From: Limanda limanda
Taxonomy: Eukaryota > Chordata > Actinopteri > Pleuronectiformes > Pleuronectidae
DNA length: 64,000 nt
NCBI RefSeq assembly: GCF_963576545.1
Contig: NC_083644.1
Coordinates: 27,097,393-27,161,392, forward strand
Reading direction: 5' to 3'
Shown: one piece after another, positions 1 through 9,979 of the stretch
How positions within the stretch are numbered: the first letter of the stretch is position 1
Layout: every line of letters begins with the position of its first letter
Position numbers and translations under genes: made by a program
Notes under the pieces: generated by a model
Told to the model about the DNA's origin: nothing
Databases searched by the model: none
What the model saw: only the letters and a program-made list of their open reading frames with translations

Positions 1-3000
1 GAGTTTAGCTTTAAGCCCTGTCGGGTGTCTCAGAAATGTATTACAATTCCAATTAAAAGCATAAGTATTTTCTGATAAATTCTCCAACCAGGCCCTCTGG
101 TAGTCTCATACATTCTGCTGTGCAAGTGAAATCGATTTAGATGGATAATCCATTACAATAAACATTGTGTCTTTTTTGCTGTTGTCAAAGTTTGGTTATC
201 ACTGGGAATGAATGATTTCCAGCTATGTGCATTTGTGGATTTATTATGCATTTTAAATGAACCCTACATTAAAAATAAATATACAACACAAAAAAAATCT
301 ACTCTCCACCTATCTATGTCTTTAAACACATACCACTGAAATGTACTGCTACCTTGTAGGAGCTTGTCTCTGCCAAGTATATTCACTAGCTACTTGTCTA
401 CTTCAATATATTCTTAGAGGCCTCTTCTTTATCTATGGTGTTTTAGATTATGCACCATTTGTACATCACTCTGACACTTTGGACCAAAATATCTAACACA
501 TGTAAATGCAGAATTACCCTTTGTATTTTCCTTCGATGCAAACAACTTTGAGTTGCCAGGTTCCGTTGAAAAGATAAAAAAAGTATGCAGTCTAATCTGG
601 CCGCTTTACTCATCTGTCACTAAGAGAAGACTGATTCTTAAAAGCTAATACCTCATATGATTACTTTGAGGTTTGAGGGAATAACAAACACAACCTCCAG
701 AGACACAACCAGAAAGAAGCAAGCTGGCAAGTTGCCATAAACCTGTGAGGTGTCAGATAGAGGAAAAGCAGTTGTACCCGCCGGTGGATTAGAAACATCG
801 CATGATGCATTATCATGCTACTATACTGTTAAACAACAAAAGGAAAAAGTTGCAGTTTGACAAAATAAGCTATTACAAGTAAATGTCATCTGGTATGTTT
901 TCTAGGACGTGAAACTGAAAAGCATTCTGTTTAGTCGAGAAACAAAGCTCGGCATGACGGGAAGAGGTGAGGCTGTGCAACTTCGCAACAGGATGGGAGG
1001 GAAGGGGAGGGAGGGATGCTCACTGTGTGCGTGTGTGTTTGAGTGTGAGCGCGTGTTTGTTTATGCATGCGTGCATGTGTTGAGTCCTGATGTGAATGCT
1101 TAAGCAGCTTCCTTTCTTAGCACAGGAACATTATTAGCATAGGGCGAGGACTACACCCCGGAGTGTGGAAGATGAAAACACAGTGGCAAAAACCAAACAG
1201 AGAGAAAGCAAGACATTTTAGTGAGAGAGAAATAGAGAGAGAGAGAGAGAGAGAGATTGAATGAAGTGTGTGAGCAGAGGATGACAATGTGAGAAAAGGA
1301 GAGTGGGAGGTGTCGAGTGAGAAAGAGAAGGAGAAAGAGAGAGAGAGGGGGAGAAAAAGAACGGGGAGGCAGGAAGGAAGAGGGCACTTGCAGAGGAAAG
1401 TGGCATTTCAGAAAAACATGCACCCTGCATAGGGAGTGAAGTCAAAGATAGCTCTGACACGTTCATTCCTGTGAATGGATAATAAAATAAAGATGGGGGC
1501 GGAAAGACGGACGGGGGCAGAGAATGGATGTTTAATGGCCTTCACTATCAGGCTTTGGTGAAGCTAACAGAGAAAAGATTTGGAGAGTATCTAAAAAGCA
1601 TTCTTGGTGAGGTAAGTTGAGGTATGTGATGCTTCCAGAGACAGTTTCTGTAACTATAACTGGCTGCTACCTTTGAGGTGCAGTCATTGTCGTGTTGCAG
1701 CCAATTTACTGTAATGAGCTGGGGTCTGTTTCTTATATTGATAGATGCAGTATGTCGACAACTTCTAACTGGGGAGAAAATCTGACAAAAGTTGACTAGT
1801 CTTTGCTAAGGATAATGCTTATAGTCTTTTCTTACTGGTAAGAAAAAAAAGCAGGATGCATCACACCCGATTATGAGGATGTTTCCTGGTAAGCACTAGA
1901 TAGTTTTTTCTGCTTGTAAAGTTCTGGACCCAATGTATTTTCAGCTTCGTTACTATCTGGTCTTCAAAACCCCATATAGGCCATTCTCCAGCAACATGTT
2001 GCTAAAATCTTGAGGCAAGGTGCCTTTTAGATATGCATGTCTCTTCTAAGAGCAGCATAAGCCGCTTAGTGCTTTTATAGCGATGGCACTCAGATGGATT
2101 CAGAGGCACAGCAGAGAGGAGAAGAGACCGAATATGTTCTCCATGTTATCTCACGCTGTATGAGCTGAATAAGAAAAACCCGGGGACAAGATGGGACAGG
2201 AAAGACATATTGAAGAATGAGGAAAGAAAGGGAGAAACAAAATCAAGCGAGACTAATATTTGTCTCACCATCAGCCAGAGATGTCACTGCAATTAATTTG
2301 CATTAATTCAGCCTGAATATCCACTGATAATAATCTTGGAGGGAATCCAGAGAATAAGATAACAGAGATATACGCTGAAGTGCTGTGGTGGAAAGTAGCA
2401 AAGGATATTAATGTACTATAATTATATCTGTTCATTTCAGAATGATATTGTATAGTCCACGTGCAGGACTCTACAACACCATACAAAATCAAATGAAGCT
2501 ACTCTACAGCCTCCTCCCTGATCTACACCCTGGACTGACCTGTTTAAGCCCCATCTTTGCCTGGTCCTGGATCGTTTTTATTGTTTCCAGCCACCAATCA
2601 CAAGCCTGTCTGACCCATTGCTCCAGCTGATAAAAGCTTATGATCCTGCCAGGTGACTTCATGGGAGAGTCCAGCTCTGTATCTCTGTTACGATGTTAAG
2701 GTTGTATGTGTGATAATAAACTTTCAAATTTAACTGAAGTCTTTTGGTTTAAATTATTGTAGCCAATGTGGTAGGTGCACATCATTTTATTTTCTTGCAG
2801 ATGCTGGAAATGTCATTATTTCTGATTAGTTAGCAGCTGAAGTGTGTTTAATTTTGACAGGCAAGAGCAGTGCAGCCAGGTGGTTTGGTTATTGTTTTCC
2901 TTTTGTCCAGCAGCCTTTGTAAGTTTGTGAAAATGTGGTAATGCTCAGCAGTGAGCTGGTGACCTCTAATTGTCGGTTCACTAAACAGTGCTGGACGGTT

Positions 3001-5040
3001 CACATTGGCAGCTGTTGGATTCCACCACAGAGTTGTAGAAAAAATATTAATTACAACCCAGTTGATTCTGCATTAAAAGTAATTTTACAATTGAGCAAAC
3101 CATTTTACCAAAATTCATTTTAATGTACTTAACCTTGGAAAGAGGAAATGCTTTGTTATGTTAGGATCCCTATTATCACATATTGTCTTGTAACTGACCA
3201 CATGGACAACTCCAGCAAAAAAAGACGTTCAGCTGCTTTAGTAGTTGGGTGCATTTGCCTGTATGCTGTTGGGTGCTGGCATGTTGTGGATTAATCTGAG
3301 CTCTCTTGAAGTTATGAAAAGCTCCTGCTGCTGCTGGAAAAGAGGTTGATGAGAGAAAAGATAAGTAATGAGCTAAAAGAGGTAAGTAAGGAGAATGGCA
3401 TGGCTAGGCGAGCCGCACTCTGAGCGACCGCTATCAGATCACAGCTGTGGCTTCATTGTTGCGGTGAAAGAAATATCGATTAAGAAAATAACCTTTGTGA
3501 CTCTCCCACACTGCTGATTGATGCTGAAATGCTTGTCAAGAGGGAAACGTTTAAAATATATAAACGTCTCCAACGACATAAGTCTAGCATCGGCTGTAGG
3601 TGGGCGTCCTCTTCTTCTCAGGTTTAATGCAGCAAGGCTTTCAACCATATGTAAATGAATCCCGGTGACATTTGGGGGCATGTGACGCCTTTCCGTTTCT
3701 TCCTATTACTCCTTTACCCTGTCACCTCTCCTCTCTCTCATGAGTCATATTTCTTCGGCATGAAAGAAGAAAAAAAAAACATATCGCCCAAAGCAACAGA
3801 GCAAAAGATCAACATTTTACATGAAATCCGCTGCTCTCCTTGTATAAAAGTCTCTCATCTGTTCTCTATGCATTTCTCCTCGACTGTCAGCCTCTCCTGT
3901 CTAATGAGACCCCAGCCACTCAGGAAGTGATGTCGCCTCTGTGGCCGCCTGTTGCCTCCAGTCATAAACAGGCTGGTGGGAAAATGTCAGTTCACCTCTA
4001 GCACTGTCTCAAGCCCCCGCACGTACAGCTCTCATCTCAAAGACAGGTACTCTCATGCTTAATGCTACGAAATCACTACTTCCATTGTCCTTCCTCCTCT
4101 TGTAAAACTCACATGCACATTTACAGTGAAAAAATATCTATCCACATGTTGTTTGTCACCTCCGCTCACTTAAACAAGCACAGCAGCATATCCCCACTGT
4201 GAAAACACTAACTAAATACCCAGATATAATCTCACACAAAGTGACACACACACATACACACACACAAACACACTGGTCCCAGTCGCCTGATTGGTGGCTG
4301 GAGAAAAGGTTACTCGTCCGGATGGAACACTCTGCTCTTTTCTCTCTTCTTCTTTTTTGTCAATTTGTGTGAGTCTCAGTAAAGGTTAGCTTCGCTGCAG
4401 CACTTCTCCGTGGTTGTTTTATTTTTTTTTTCATTCTTTGGCCTTTGCTTTTTCTAACGCCGCTTGTGTTTCTCCAGTGAGAATCTAGTTTGAGCCTTAA
4501 GTGGAGGCTGCTGAAGAAGCAAGGAGGGCAAGAGAAAAGCAATACAAAAACAGGGTTTCTAAAAGTGAGTGTACTGCAGAACTAGCGACTGGCATGCTGC
4601 CTGCTATAATGATCTAGCTTCCCTGCTTTATGTACAAAAAACAATAGTTATACCAGTGGACATATTGAGTCAAAGTCAACTGCTGCAACTGGGTTTGTTG
4701 TAGAAAATGAATAAGCAGGGAGAGTTAACATGCTTCTACATAATGTACTTTTAATTTGTGTCTGGACTGTCACTTTGAAGTGCACTGTGGTGTTTAAGTC
4801 GAGGTGTTCACACATGAAGTGGTTGAGCATGGCGGGTTAATTAGCTTGACTTTGTGCAAGCTCACGTGAGAATGCTTTCTGTCCAGTAAACACAGGTGCA
4901 TTCAAGGGGAAAATCACAATTATCCTTCACACATACACACTAACCTCTACATTCCATAGAACTTTTAGTTGGTGCAGGTCATGATAAATATCAGCTGCTC
5001 AAATGTGGAAGCAAAGCTAAGAATGATTCACTTATGTAAA
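1..5040. other. Gene-free stretch, no coding gene seen
   Basis: About 5 kb without a supportable gene. ORFs here are short and lack codon structure or recognisable domains. It holds a purine-rich (GA)n block near 1222-1345 and a short (CA)n run near 4236-4275. A stretch at about 2530-2740 ends with an AATAAA signal followed by a pattern reminiscent of the end of a transcript or LTR, but I could not pair it with a second copy. Otherwise it is AT-rich teleost-like intergenic or intronic DNA. Confidence 0.6.
1222..1345. repeat. (GA)n purine-rich simple repeat, imperfect
   Basis: Two GA-rich blocks, about 1229-1256 and 1318-1349, sit in an almost pure purine strand with G-rich interruptions. Long open frames on the minus strand here consist only of Ser/Leu/Phe low-complexity translation and are not genes. 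Confidence 0.85.
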
Positions 5041-5044
5041 ATTT

Positions 5045-5195
5045 CCAATCGTCTGTATTCACAAAGCACTTTTCTAATATTGATGACATTCAAAGAGCTC
5101 ATCCACGTGCAGCACTTTATCATACGTCACTGACACACAGCCGTCATTTATGGGTAGTTGACAACCAGCTCTGCCTCCTGAGCCCCAACTGCACC
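5045..5195 (-). mobile_element. Degraded tRNA-type SINE, copy 1
   Basis: The plus strand begins with the tail motif AAGCACTTTTCTAATATTGA and runs to a degenerate head (CTCTGCCTCCTGAGCCCCAA), which is the reverse complement of a tRNA-like head. The same tail-to-head order is seen in better-preserved copies at 5203-5455 and 35499-35721. The SINE is therefore read on the minus strand. Internal sequence is heavily decayed, so the boundaries are approximate. Confidence 0.5.
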
Positions 5196-5202
5196 CTGAA
5201 TT

Positions 5203-5455
5203 ATATGGTAAATAGTCTGTATTTATTTTTTTAGGGCACTTTTCTAGTCTTGATGATCACTCAAAGCTCTTAACAGTCCAGTATGCTATTAACCCATTCA
5301 CCTTTACATTCACAGAGTGCATCTATGAGCAGCACTTTACCATGCATCAATCAGCCGTCACAGGCAATTTGGGGATCAGTATCTTGCGCAGGGAACAAAT
5401 CGCCAATCTTCTGGTTAGTGGACGACCTGCTCTATACCCTGGCCTCACTTATGCC
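5203..5455 (-). mobile_element. tRNA-type SINE, copy 2
   Basis: The tail motif (GGTAAATAGTCTGTATTTAT, then GCACTTTTCTAGTCTTGATG) is followed by a middle part with CACC/CATTCAC motifs. It ends in the reverse complement of a tRNA-like head, including CTTCTGGTTAGTGGACGACC. The copy is nearly collinear with the one at 35499-35721. It lies directly behind copy 1 in the same orientation, so the two are tandem or sequential insertions. The family is one of the abundant teleost tRNA-derived SINEs; I do not assign a family name. Confidence 0.65.
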
Positions 5456-5747
5456 ACAACATATGTCACTCTAAACCAGGGGTGTCCAAACTTTTTGTCC
5501 CGAGGGCCACATACAGAAAAAAATACCAAGGACTGGGCCACTCACGCCTCCACGCCCCCCTGCCCTTGAGCGGACTGTTGACAGTCGCGACGCTCAGGGC
5601 GGGGGGGGCGTGGCGTGGTGGCGTTCTGAGGGACAGCTAGCAAGTCAGCAAAGCAATTCACCGCCAGACCACTAGGTGGAGTAACGTTTTTTGTCGCAGA
5701 CAACCTTAGAGACACCTTATTTGTGTGTGGCAGTCTTTGTCGACTGT

Positions 5748-5951
5748 TTATTTCTTTTTCTGGGGGACAAATTTGTCCCTGATCTTTCTACACAGCTTCG
5801 TACACTCGTAGACCTGCAAACCAACGTCAGCCGAGATCTCCTTCCAGGAATTGCAGGTCATCTGCGTGTCCTTGTATTTAGTCAGTAACGGGTTATACAA
5901 GTGGTCATACTTTCAGATCTCTTCTGCCAAGTGCTCTTCTATTTGGTCCAT
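5748..5951 (-). pseudogene. MADF-domain exon fragment captured inside hAT element
   Basis: The minus strand reads a 68-codon frame from ATG (5951-5949) to TAA (5750-5748), interrupted only by one in-frame TGA at codon 13, where a CGA arginine codon would fit. After the stop it shows KYDHLYNP, then YKDTQM, NSWKEIS and RKIRDKFV. These match the MADF (Adf-1/Stonewall-type Myb/SANT-like DNA-binding) domain in order and spacing. Intact MADF proteins bind DNA; some are domesticated or encoded by Harbinger transposons. Here only the first part of the domain is present and it is followed by a stop, so I call it a non-functional captured exon. The alternative, that the element evolved this frame itself, is unlikely given the conserved motifs. 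Confidence 0.75.
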
Positions 5952-5959
5952 ATCCGTTC

Positions 5960-6060
5960 TTCTAAATCTTCCTTGGTTTCTGCCGGTATTATGGGGCATG
6001 AAACCGGAAATATGACTCTGGAAAGGATGTAGTTAGCGGACCAATCACAGCCTTGCGGGC
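5960..6060 (-). promoter_or_regulatory. Promoter-like block upstream of the captured MADF exon
   Basis: Read on the minus strand, an inverted CCAAT box (GTGATTGG, 6041-6048) lies about 90 bp upstream of the MADF-frame ATG. An ETS-type site (plus-strand CCGGAA at 6004-6009) lies between them. CCAAT plus ETS sites near a start codon are common in vertebrate housekeeping promoters. This suggests the hAT element captured promoter, leader and first coding exon as one block. Promoter activity is inferred only. Confidence 0.4.
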
Positions 6061-6396
6061 TGCGTGAGGCTTGCGTAGCTTTGTCGTATAGTTACAAAAA
6101 TTGGTGAATGCTCGCAAGCACGAAAGAAGGGGCACGCACCCTTCTTGCGTGTCTCTGAAAACACAGAAGCATGCACCCGCCTCTCCCCTGTTATAAATTA
6201 TATTTTTAGACATTGATGCGGGCCAATTAAAAATGGATGGCGGGCCGCAGTTGGCCCGCGGGCCGTAGTTTGGACACCCCTGCTCTAAACCATCAGAGTT
6301 TATATAAGCTTAATTTAATCATGGGCAATACTGCTCTATTTCATCTACACTAAATGGCAAAAAATCTATTTCTACCAATAGTACGTATTTACACAC

Positions 6397-6415
6397 TTAG
6401 GTTAGGTTAGGTTAG
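6397..6415 (-). repeat. LINE 3'-terminal CCTAA repeat
   Basis: Three to four units of TTAGG on the plus strand, i.e. CCTAA at the LINE 3' end, immediately beyond an AATAAAC motif. Short tandem repeats in place of a poly(A) tail are usual for L2/CR1-type elements and act in reverse-transcription priming. The unit resembles the arthropod telomere repeat, but its position at the LINE end explains it. Confidence 0.75.
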
Positions 6416-6761
6416 TTTATTGGTCTCCACCAGGGAGAAATTTGTCGTGAAGACAGGGAACATGTTGCATACATAAAAAACACATACAGTACAAAAAGAA
6501 CATCAAGTTAAAAGTCTGGTGGAGTAAACAGACCACTGGACAATCCTTCACATGCAGCAAGCCGACGTGAACGCATTCACATGCTTCCACACTGCTACTC
6601 TAACTGTAATCATAAATATACATTCATATCAGCATCACATAACCTCAAGCATACATTAATCCGTTCACTCACATACAGTATGTCCATAGTTTGACTCATA
6701 ATACATTCATTTCCATATACACATAGCCTATGTTCGTATACATATACAGAAACATTGCAAT

Positions 6762-9700
6762 TCATTTCCTGCTGTTGAGAAGTTTGGTTGATACAGGCAC
6801 AAAGGAATGTTTGTATCGATTGTGCCTGCACAAGGGAAGCCTATATCTACTTCCAGAGTTCAGGAGAGTATATTCACTATTCAGCACATGAGAACTATCT
6901 GTTAAAATGGCATTTGCCTGTCTGATCGTCTCCTGCTCAAAAAGGTCCTGTGGATTTAGGGGGGGTGTTATTCCCATAATCTTGCCAGCAGTTTTGACAA
7001 GGCTTGAGATTTCAGCTCTAGATTTAACAGATAGGTTACCAAACCAGCTGGTGATACCATAGCGGAGTATTGACTCAATTGCTGCTCTATAAAAAATTAG
7101 CATAATATTTTTGCAAACTCCAAATACTCTGAGCCTACGTAGGAAATGGAGACGTTGGTGAATTTTGGCACAAACATTGGCCACCTGTGTGCCCCATCTC
7201 AAATCGCTGTCAACATGGACACCAAGGTACCTGAATGTTTTGACCTGCACAATGTCCTGGCCATGGACAGCCACAGGGCTCTGGTCTACCATTGATCTAG
7301 GATCCAACAACATCTCAACAGTTTTAGTTGTATTAATGAGCAGCGAGTGGGCATCACACCAGTTGACAAACTTGTCAACCGCAAGTTGATGAACACTCAA
7401 ATTAGTATGTTTGGTGAGCAGGCTAAGTATGACAGTGTCATCAGAAAATTTTACTGTGAATTGATTTGGCTCAGAACTGACACAGTCGTTGGTATACAAC
7501 GTGTACAGAAAAGGTGAACTAACACACCCCTGGGGGGCACTAGTGCTGCATACAGCCAGATCAGACAAAGCTGAGTTAAACTTAACCTTCTGTGGCCTAT
7601 TCGATAAAAAAGAATAGTACCACCGAATTAAGAAAGGATTGACATTTAGCTGAACTAATTTCTTCAAAAGAATGTGTGGTTGAATGAGATTAAAAGCGGA
7701 ACTAAAATCAACAAAAAGAAGTCTAGCATATCCAGCTGGATTTTCTAGGTGCTTCAGAACAAGATGCATTACAGTCGCTATGGCATCACTTGTGCTGCAG
7801 TTTTTGGTGTAGGCAAATTGATATTTATCAAGCGCTGGTTGCACAGCTGTTCGAAGCTTCTCTATCATGATCTTCTCTAATGATTTAAAAACATTTGAGG
7901 TGATGGCCACCGGCCGGTAATCATTGTCCTCCTGGGGACTGATCTTTTTAGGTATGGGTAGTATAATAGATTTTTTCCATAGTCTTGGCACTGTATAAGT
8001 GTCCATGGAAAACTGGAATAGTTTCACCCAGACCGGGGACAGTTCCTCGGCCAAAGATTTCAAAATAAAAGCTGACAGGCCGTCTGGACCTGTTGCCTTT
8101 TTAATCTGAATAGTTTTAAAAGTTTTAATGACTGTTTCCAGATCAATTACAATCCTATCCACATTTAAATCACAAATCACAGATTCTAAAACATCGGCAC
8201 AATCTGCACTGTTATCAACATTAAAACGCATATAAAAATTGTTCAGTTCATTTGCCCTGGTCATTTCGTTATGAGCAAACAGAGGTTTCTTTTTCGCGTC
8301 CATGTTCGTCATATGTCTAATTGAGTCCCAAAGTTTCTTAGTATTGCATTCCGCCAAGTTTTGCTCTGCCCGTTCTTTATGTTGATGGCGCGCTGCTGTT
8401 ATCTTCAGATTTAGGTCCTTTTGGGCCGCTCGGACCGCCGCTTTATCCCCCAACTTGAAAGCGCCTTTTTTCCTTTTAATACAGTCCATAATGTCAGGGG
8501 TAAAATAAGATTTATTGTTGGGATACCGTTTAATTGTCTTTGTGGGTATGACAGACTCAATGCAAAAATTGATGTAATCAGTAGTTGCTTCTGTAGCACT
8601 GTCTATGTCCGTATCCTTGAGAAAGACATCCCAATCCGTACAAAGGAAGCATCCCTTCAGCTCCTCCAATTTATCATTAGTCCATACCTTCACCGTCTCA
8701 GTAACCGGTTTGGTAGATTTAAAAACAGACCGATATGTGGGAAGCAGCTGAATTACGTTATGGTCTGAGTTTTTAAGTGGAGGTCTGGCTCTGGCAGTAT
8801 ATGCATCTTTAATATTCCCATAACATTTGTCCAGTATATTATTATTCCTGGTGCTGCACTTCACATATTGGTCAAATCCTGGCAGCGTTTTATTTAAGCT
8901 GCAATGATTGAAATCCCCAAGTATCATCATTGGGGCATCAGGCTTGCTTTCTAGATGACGGTGAACACAGTCTGCGATTAGATTTGCTGCCCTGCCCGCA
9001 TTACCGCTGGGTGGGACATAGACAACGCACACAAACAAATTGGTAAATTCCCGGGGGAGATAGTGTGGCCGCAAGGTGACACACAAAAGCTCTAAATCGG
9101 GGGTGCATATTCTGTCCCTCACTGCAAGGTTTCGGCACCATCTGTCATTGATGTAGATACACACGCCCCCTCCGCGGAGTTTACCTGAGTTTGCGTCTCT
9201 GTCCAAACGTACATGGGAAAACCCCTCAATCTGAATAAAATTGTCCGGAACATCCTTACCGAACCAAGTCTCCGTAAAAGCCATAATGCCCGACTCCCGA
9301 TATTCATAGCAGGCTCCCACCTGTTGACGCAGATCATCCATTTTATTTTTAAGGGAGCGGGGATTGCATAGGAGCATTGGCGGTAGCGGTAGCTTGGTGG
9401 CTGATTGTATGCGCCGTCTAATGCCGCCTCTCCTGCCACGCTTCCTAGCCCTGCTTCGCCGATACTTTCCCCCCTGGTGTCGGCACAGTCCGCCAGGGAC
9501 ATCCTGCAGAAGACCAGGCGATGGTAGTGCGCCGCTCTCCCGCAGTCCCAGCAGCTCTAAACAGCTGTATGTCCTCAGGCCGCTGTTATTGATAGGATCC
9601 TCCGCCATGCATTGGGTGACGGGTCCGGCCAGGATCATCCACGCCAACACCAGTGCCTTAATTCCTCGCCAATTCACTCCACGTACACGCATCATACAGC

Positions 9701-9836
9701 TCAAAGCATGAGCTGTCATCTCCAATAAATCTGCGCATTTAATCCACCGAAGCCAGACATTAAACGGGGACATGACAAACAAACAAAGGACATGTAACAG
9801 GAGCCCTTCTCCATGTCGCCAGCAGAGCAGCGCCAT
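6762..9836 (-). CDS. LINE endonuclease/reverse transcriptase polyprotein
   Basis: The product is 1,024 residues with no internal stop, initiated in a good context (AAACATGG). It would nick target DNA and copy its own RNA there (target-primed reverse transcription). Residues 1-100 are hydrophobic and unlike other parts; they may be translated leader. A basic stretch (about 124-142, rich in Arg/Lys) precedes the domain. The APE endonuclease covers about 150-360: RSLKNK (160-165), TETW with catalytic Glu 189, GDFN (307-310) and SDH (357-359). The reverse transcriptase covers about 560-880: GPDG (583-586), VDFSSAF with Asp 710, PQGC (768-771), FSDD (797-800) and the thumb-like LGVHV (871-875). 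The usual FADD is FSDD here, with both aspartates kept. The C-terminus (SRYRLPLCRHNRYKHSFVP) is typical of fish LINEs of this group. All catalytic residues are present, so the copy may be young. Confidence 0.9.
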   Translation of the reverse strand: MALLCWRHGEGLLLHVLCLFVMSPFNVWLRWIKCADLLEMTAHALSCMMRVRGVNWRGIKALVLAWMILAGPVTQCMAEDPINNSGLRTYSCLELLGLRESGALPSPGLLQDVPGGLCRHQGGKYRRSRARKRGRRGGIRRRIQSATKLPLPPMLLCNPRSLKNKMDDLRQQVGACYEYRESGIMAFTETWFGKDVPDNFIQIEGFSHVRLDRDANSGKLRGGGVCIYINDRWCRNLAVRDRICTPDLELLCVTLRPHYLPREFTNLFVCVVYVPPSGNAGRAANLIADCVHRHLESKPDAPMMILGDFNHCSLNKTLPGFDQYVKCSTRNNNILDKCYGNIKDAYTARARPPLKNSDHNVIQLLPTYRSVFKSTKPVTETVKVWTNDKLEELKGCFLCTDWDVFLKDTDIDSATEATTDYINFCIESVIPTKTIKRYPNNKSYFTPDIMDCIKRKKGAFKLGDKAAVRAAQKDLNLKITAARHQHKERAEQNLAECNTKKLWDSIRHMTNMDAKKKPLFAHNEMTRANELNNFYMRFNVDNSADCADVLESVICDLNVDRIVIDLETVIKTFKTIQIKKATGPDGLSAFILKSLAEELSPVWVKLFQFSMDTYTVPRLWKKSIILPIPKKISPQEDNDYRPVAITSNVFKSLEKIMIEKLRTAVQPALDKYQFAYTKNCSTSDAIATVMHLVLKHLENPAGYARLLFVDFSSAFNLIQPHILLKKLVQLNVNPFLIRWYYSFLSNRPQKVKFNSALSDLAVCSTSAPQGCVSSPFLYTLYTNDCVSSEPNQFTVKFSDDTVILSLLTKHTNLSVHQLAVDKFVNWCDAHSLLINTTKTVEMLLDPRSMVDQSPVAVHGQDIVQVKTFRYLGVHVDSDLRWGTQVANVCAKIHQRLHFLRRLRVFGVCKNIMLIFYRAAIESILRYGITSWFGNLSVKSRAEISSLVKTAGKIMGITPPLNPQDLFEQETIRQANAILTDSSHVLNSEYTLLNSGSRYRLPLCRHNRYKHSFVPVSTKLLNSRK

Positions 9837-9979
9837 GTTTACTTACATAGGTATTAATTTAGGCACCTATAGTTCTGTGGATCAAGTCATTTGCAAAAGC
9901 ACATCTTCAATTGAGGCCATCAGTAGAACAAAGCGGTGAACAGCTAGTTCTTCTTTTCCCTAGCTTGACGTCATTTGTA

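Larger units (their letters stand above)
5477..6282. mobile_element. Non-autonomous hAT element (806 bp) with gene fragment
   Basis: The element starts CAGGGGTGTCCAAAC and ends GTTTGGACACCCCTG, perfect 15-bp inverted termini. It is flanked by identical 8-bp direct repeats CTCTAAAC at 5469-5476 and 6283-6290. An 8-bp target-site duplication and CAGGGGT termini are typical of hAT (Charlie-like) transposons. No transposase frame is present, so the element would need a partner in trans. Its interior is not filler: 5748-5951 (minus) is a MADF-domain exon with one stop, preceded by promoter-like sequence. Removing it restores a continuous sequence, so the insertion is clean. Confidence 0.9.
6397..9975 (-). 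mobile_element. CR1/L2/Rex1-type LINE, near full-length coding copy
   Basis: A non-LTR retrotransposon lies on the minus strand. Its 3' end is a short CCTAA-type repeat (plus strand TTAGG, 6397-6415) just after an AATAAAC motif. A roughly 350-bp 3' UTR separates this from the ORF stop at 6762. The coding frame is uninterrupted (see CDS). The 5' boundary is approximate: promoter-like or UTR sequence may run to about 9975, and I could not find target-site duplications. No second ORF lies upstream, so either this lineage has a single ORF or the copy lost its 5' ORF1. Domain order (APE endonuclease, then RT) and the QGC and FxDD motifs place it in the CR1/L2/Rex1 assemblage; I cannot fix the clade by eye. 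Confidence 0.85.

Noticed and set aside
6397..6415. TTAGG telomere-like repeat
   Set aside because: Too short, and exactly at the LINE 3' end, so explained as the LINE terminal repeat.
8421..8768. 115-codon plus-strand frame within the LINE
   Set aside because: Antisense shadow of the 1,024-codon LINE frame, without motifs. The same holds for the frames at 7165, 9119 and 9364.
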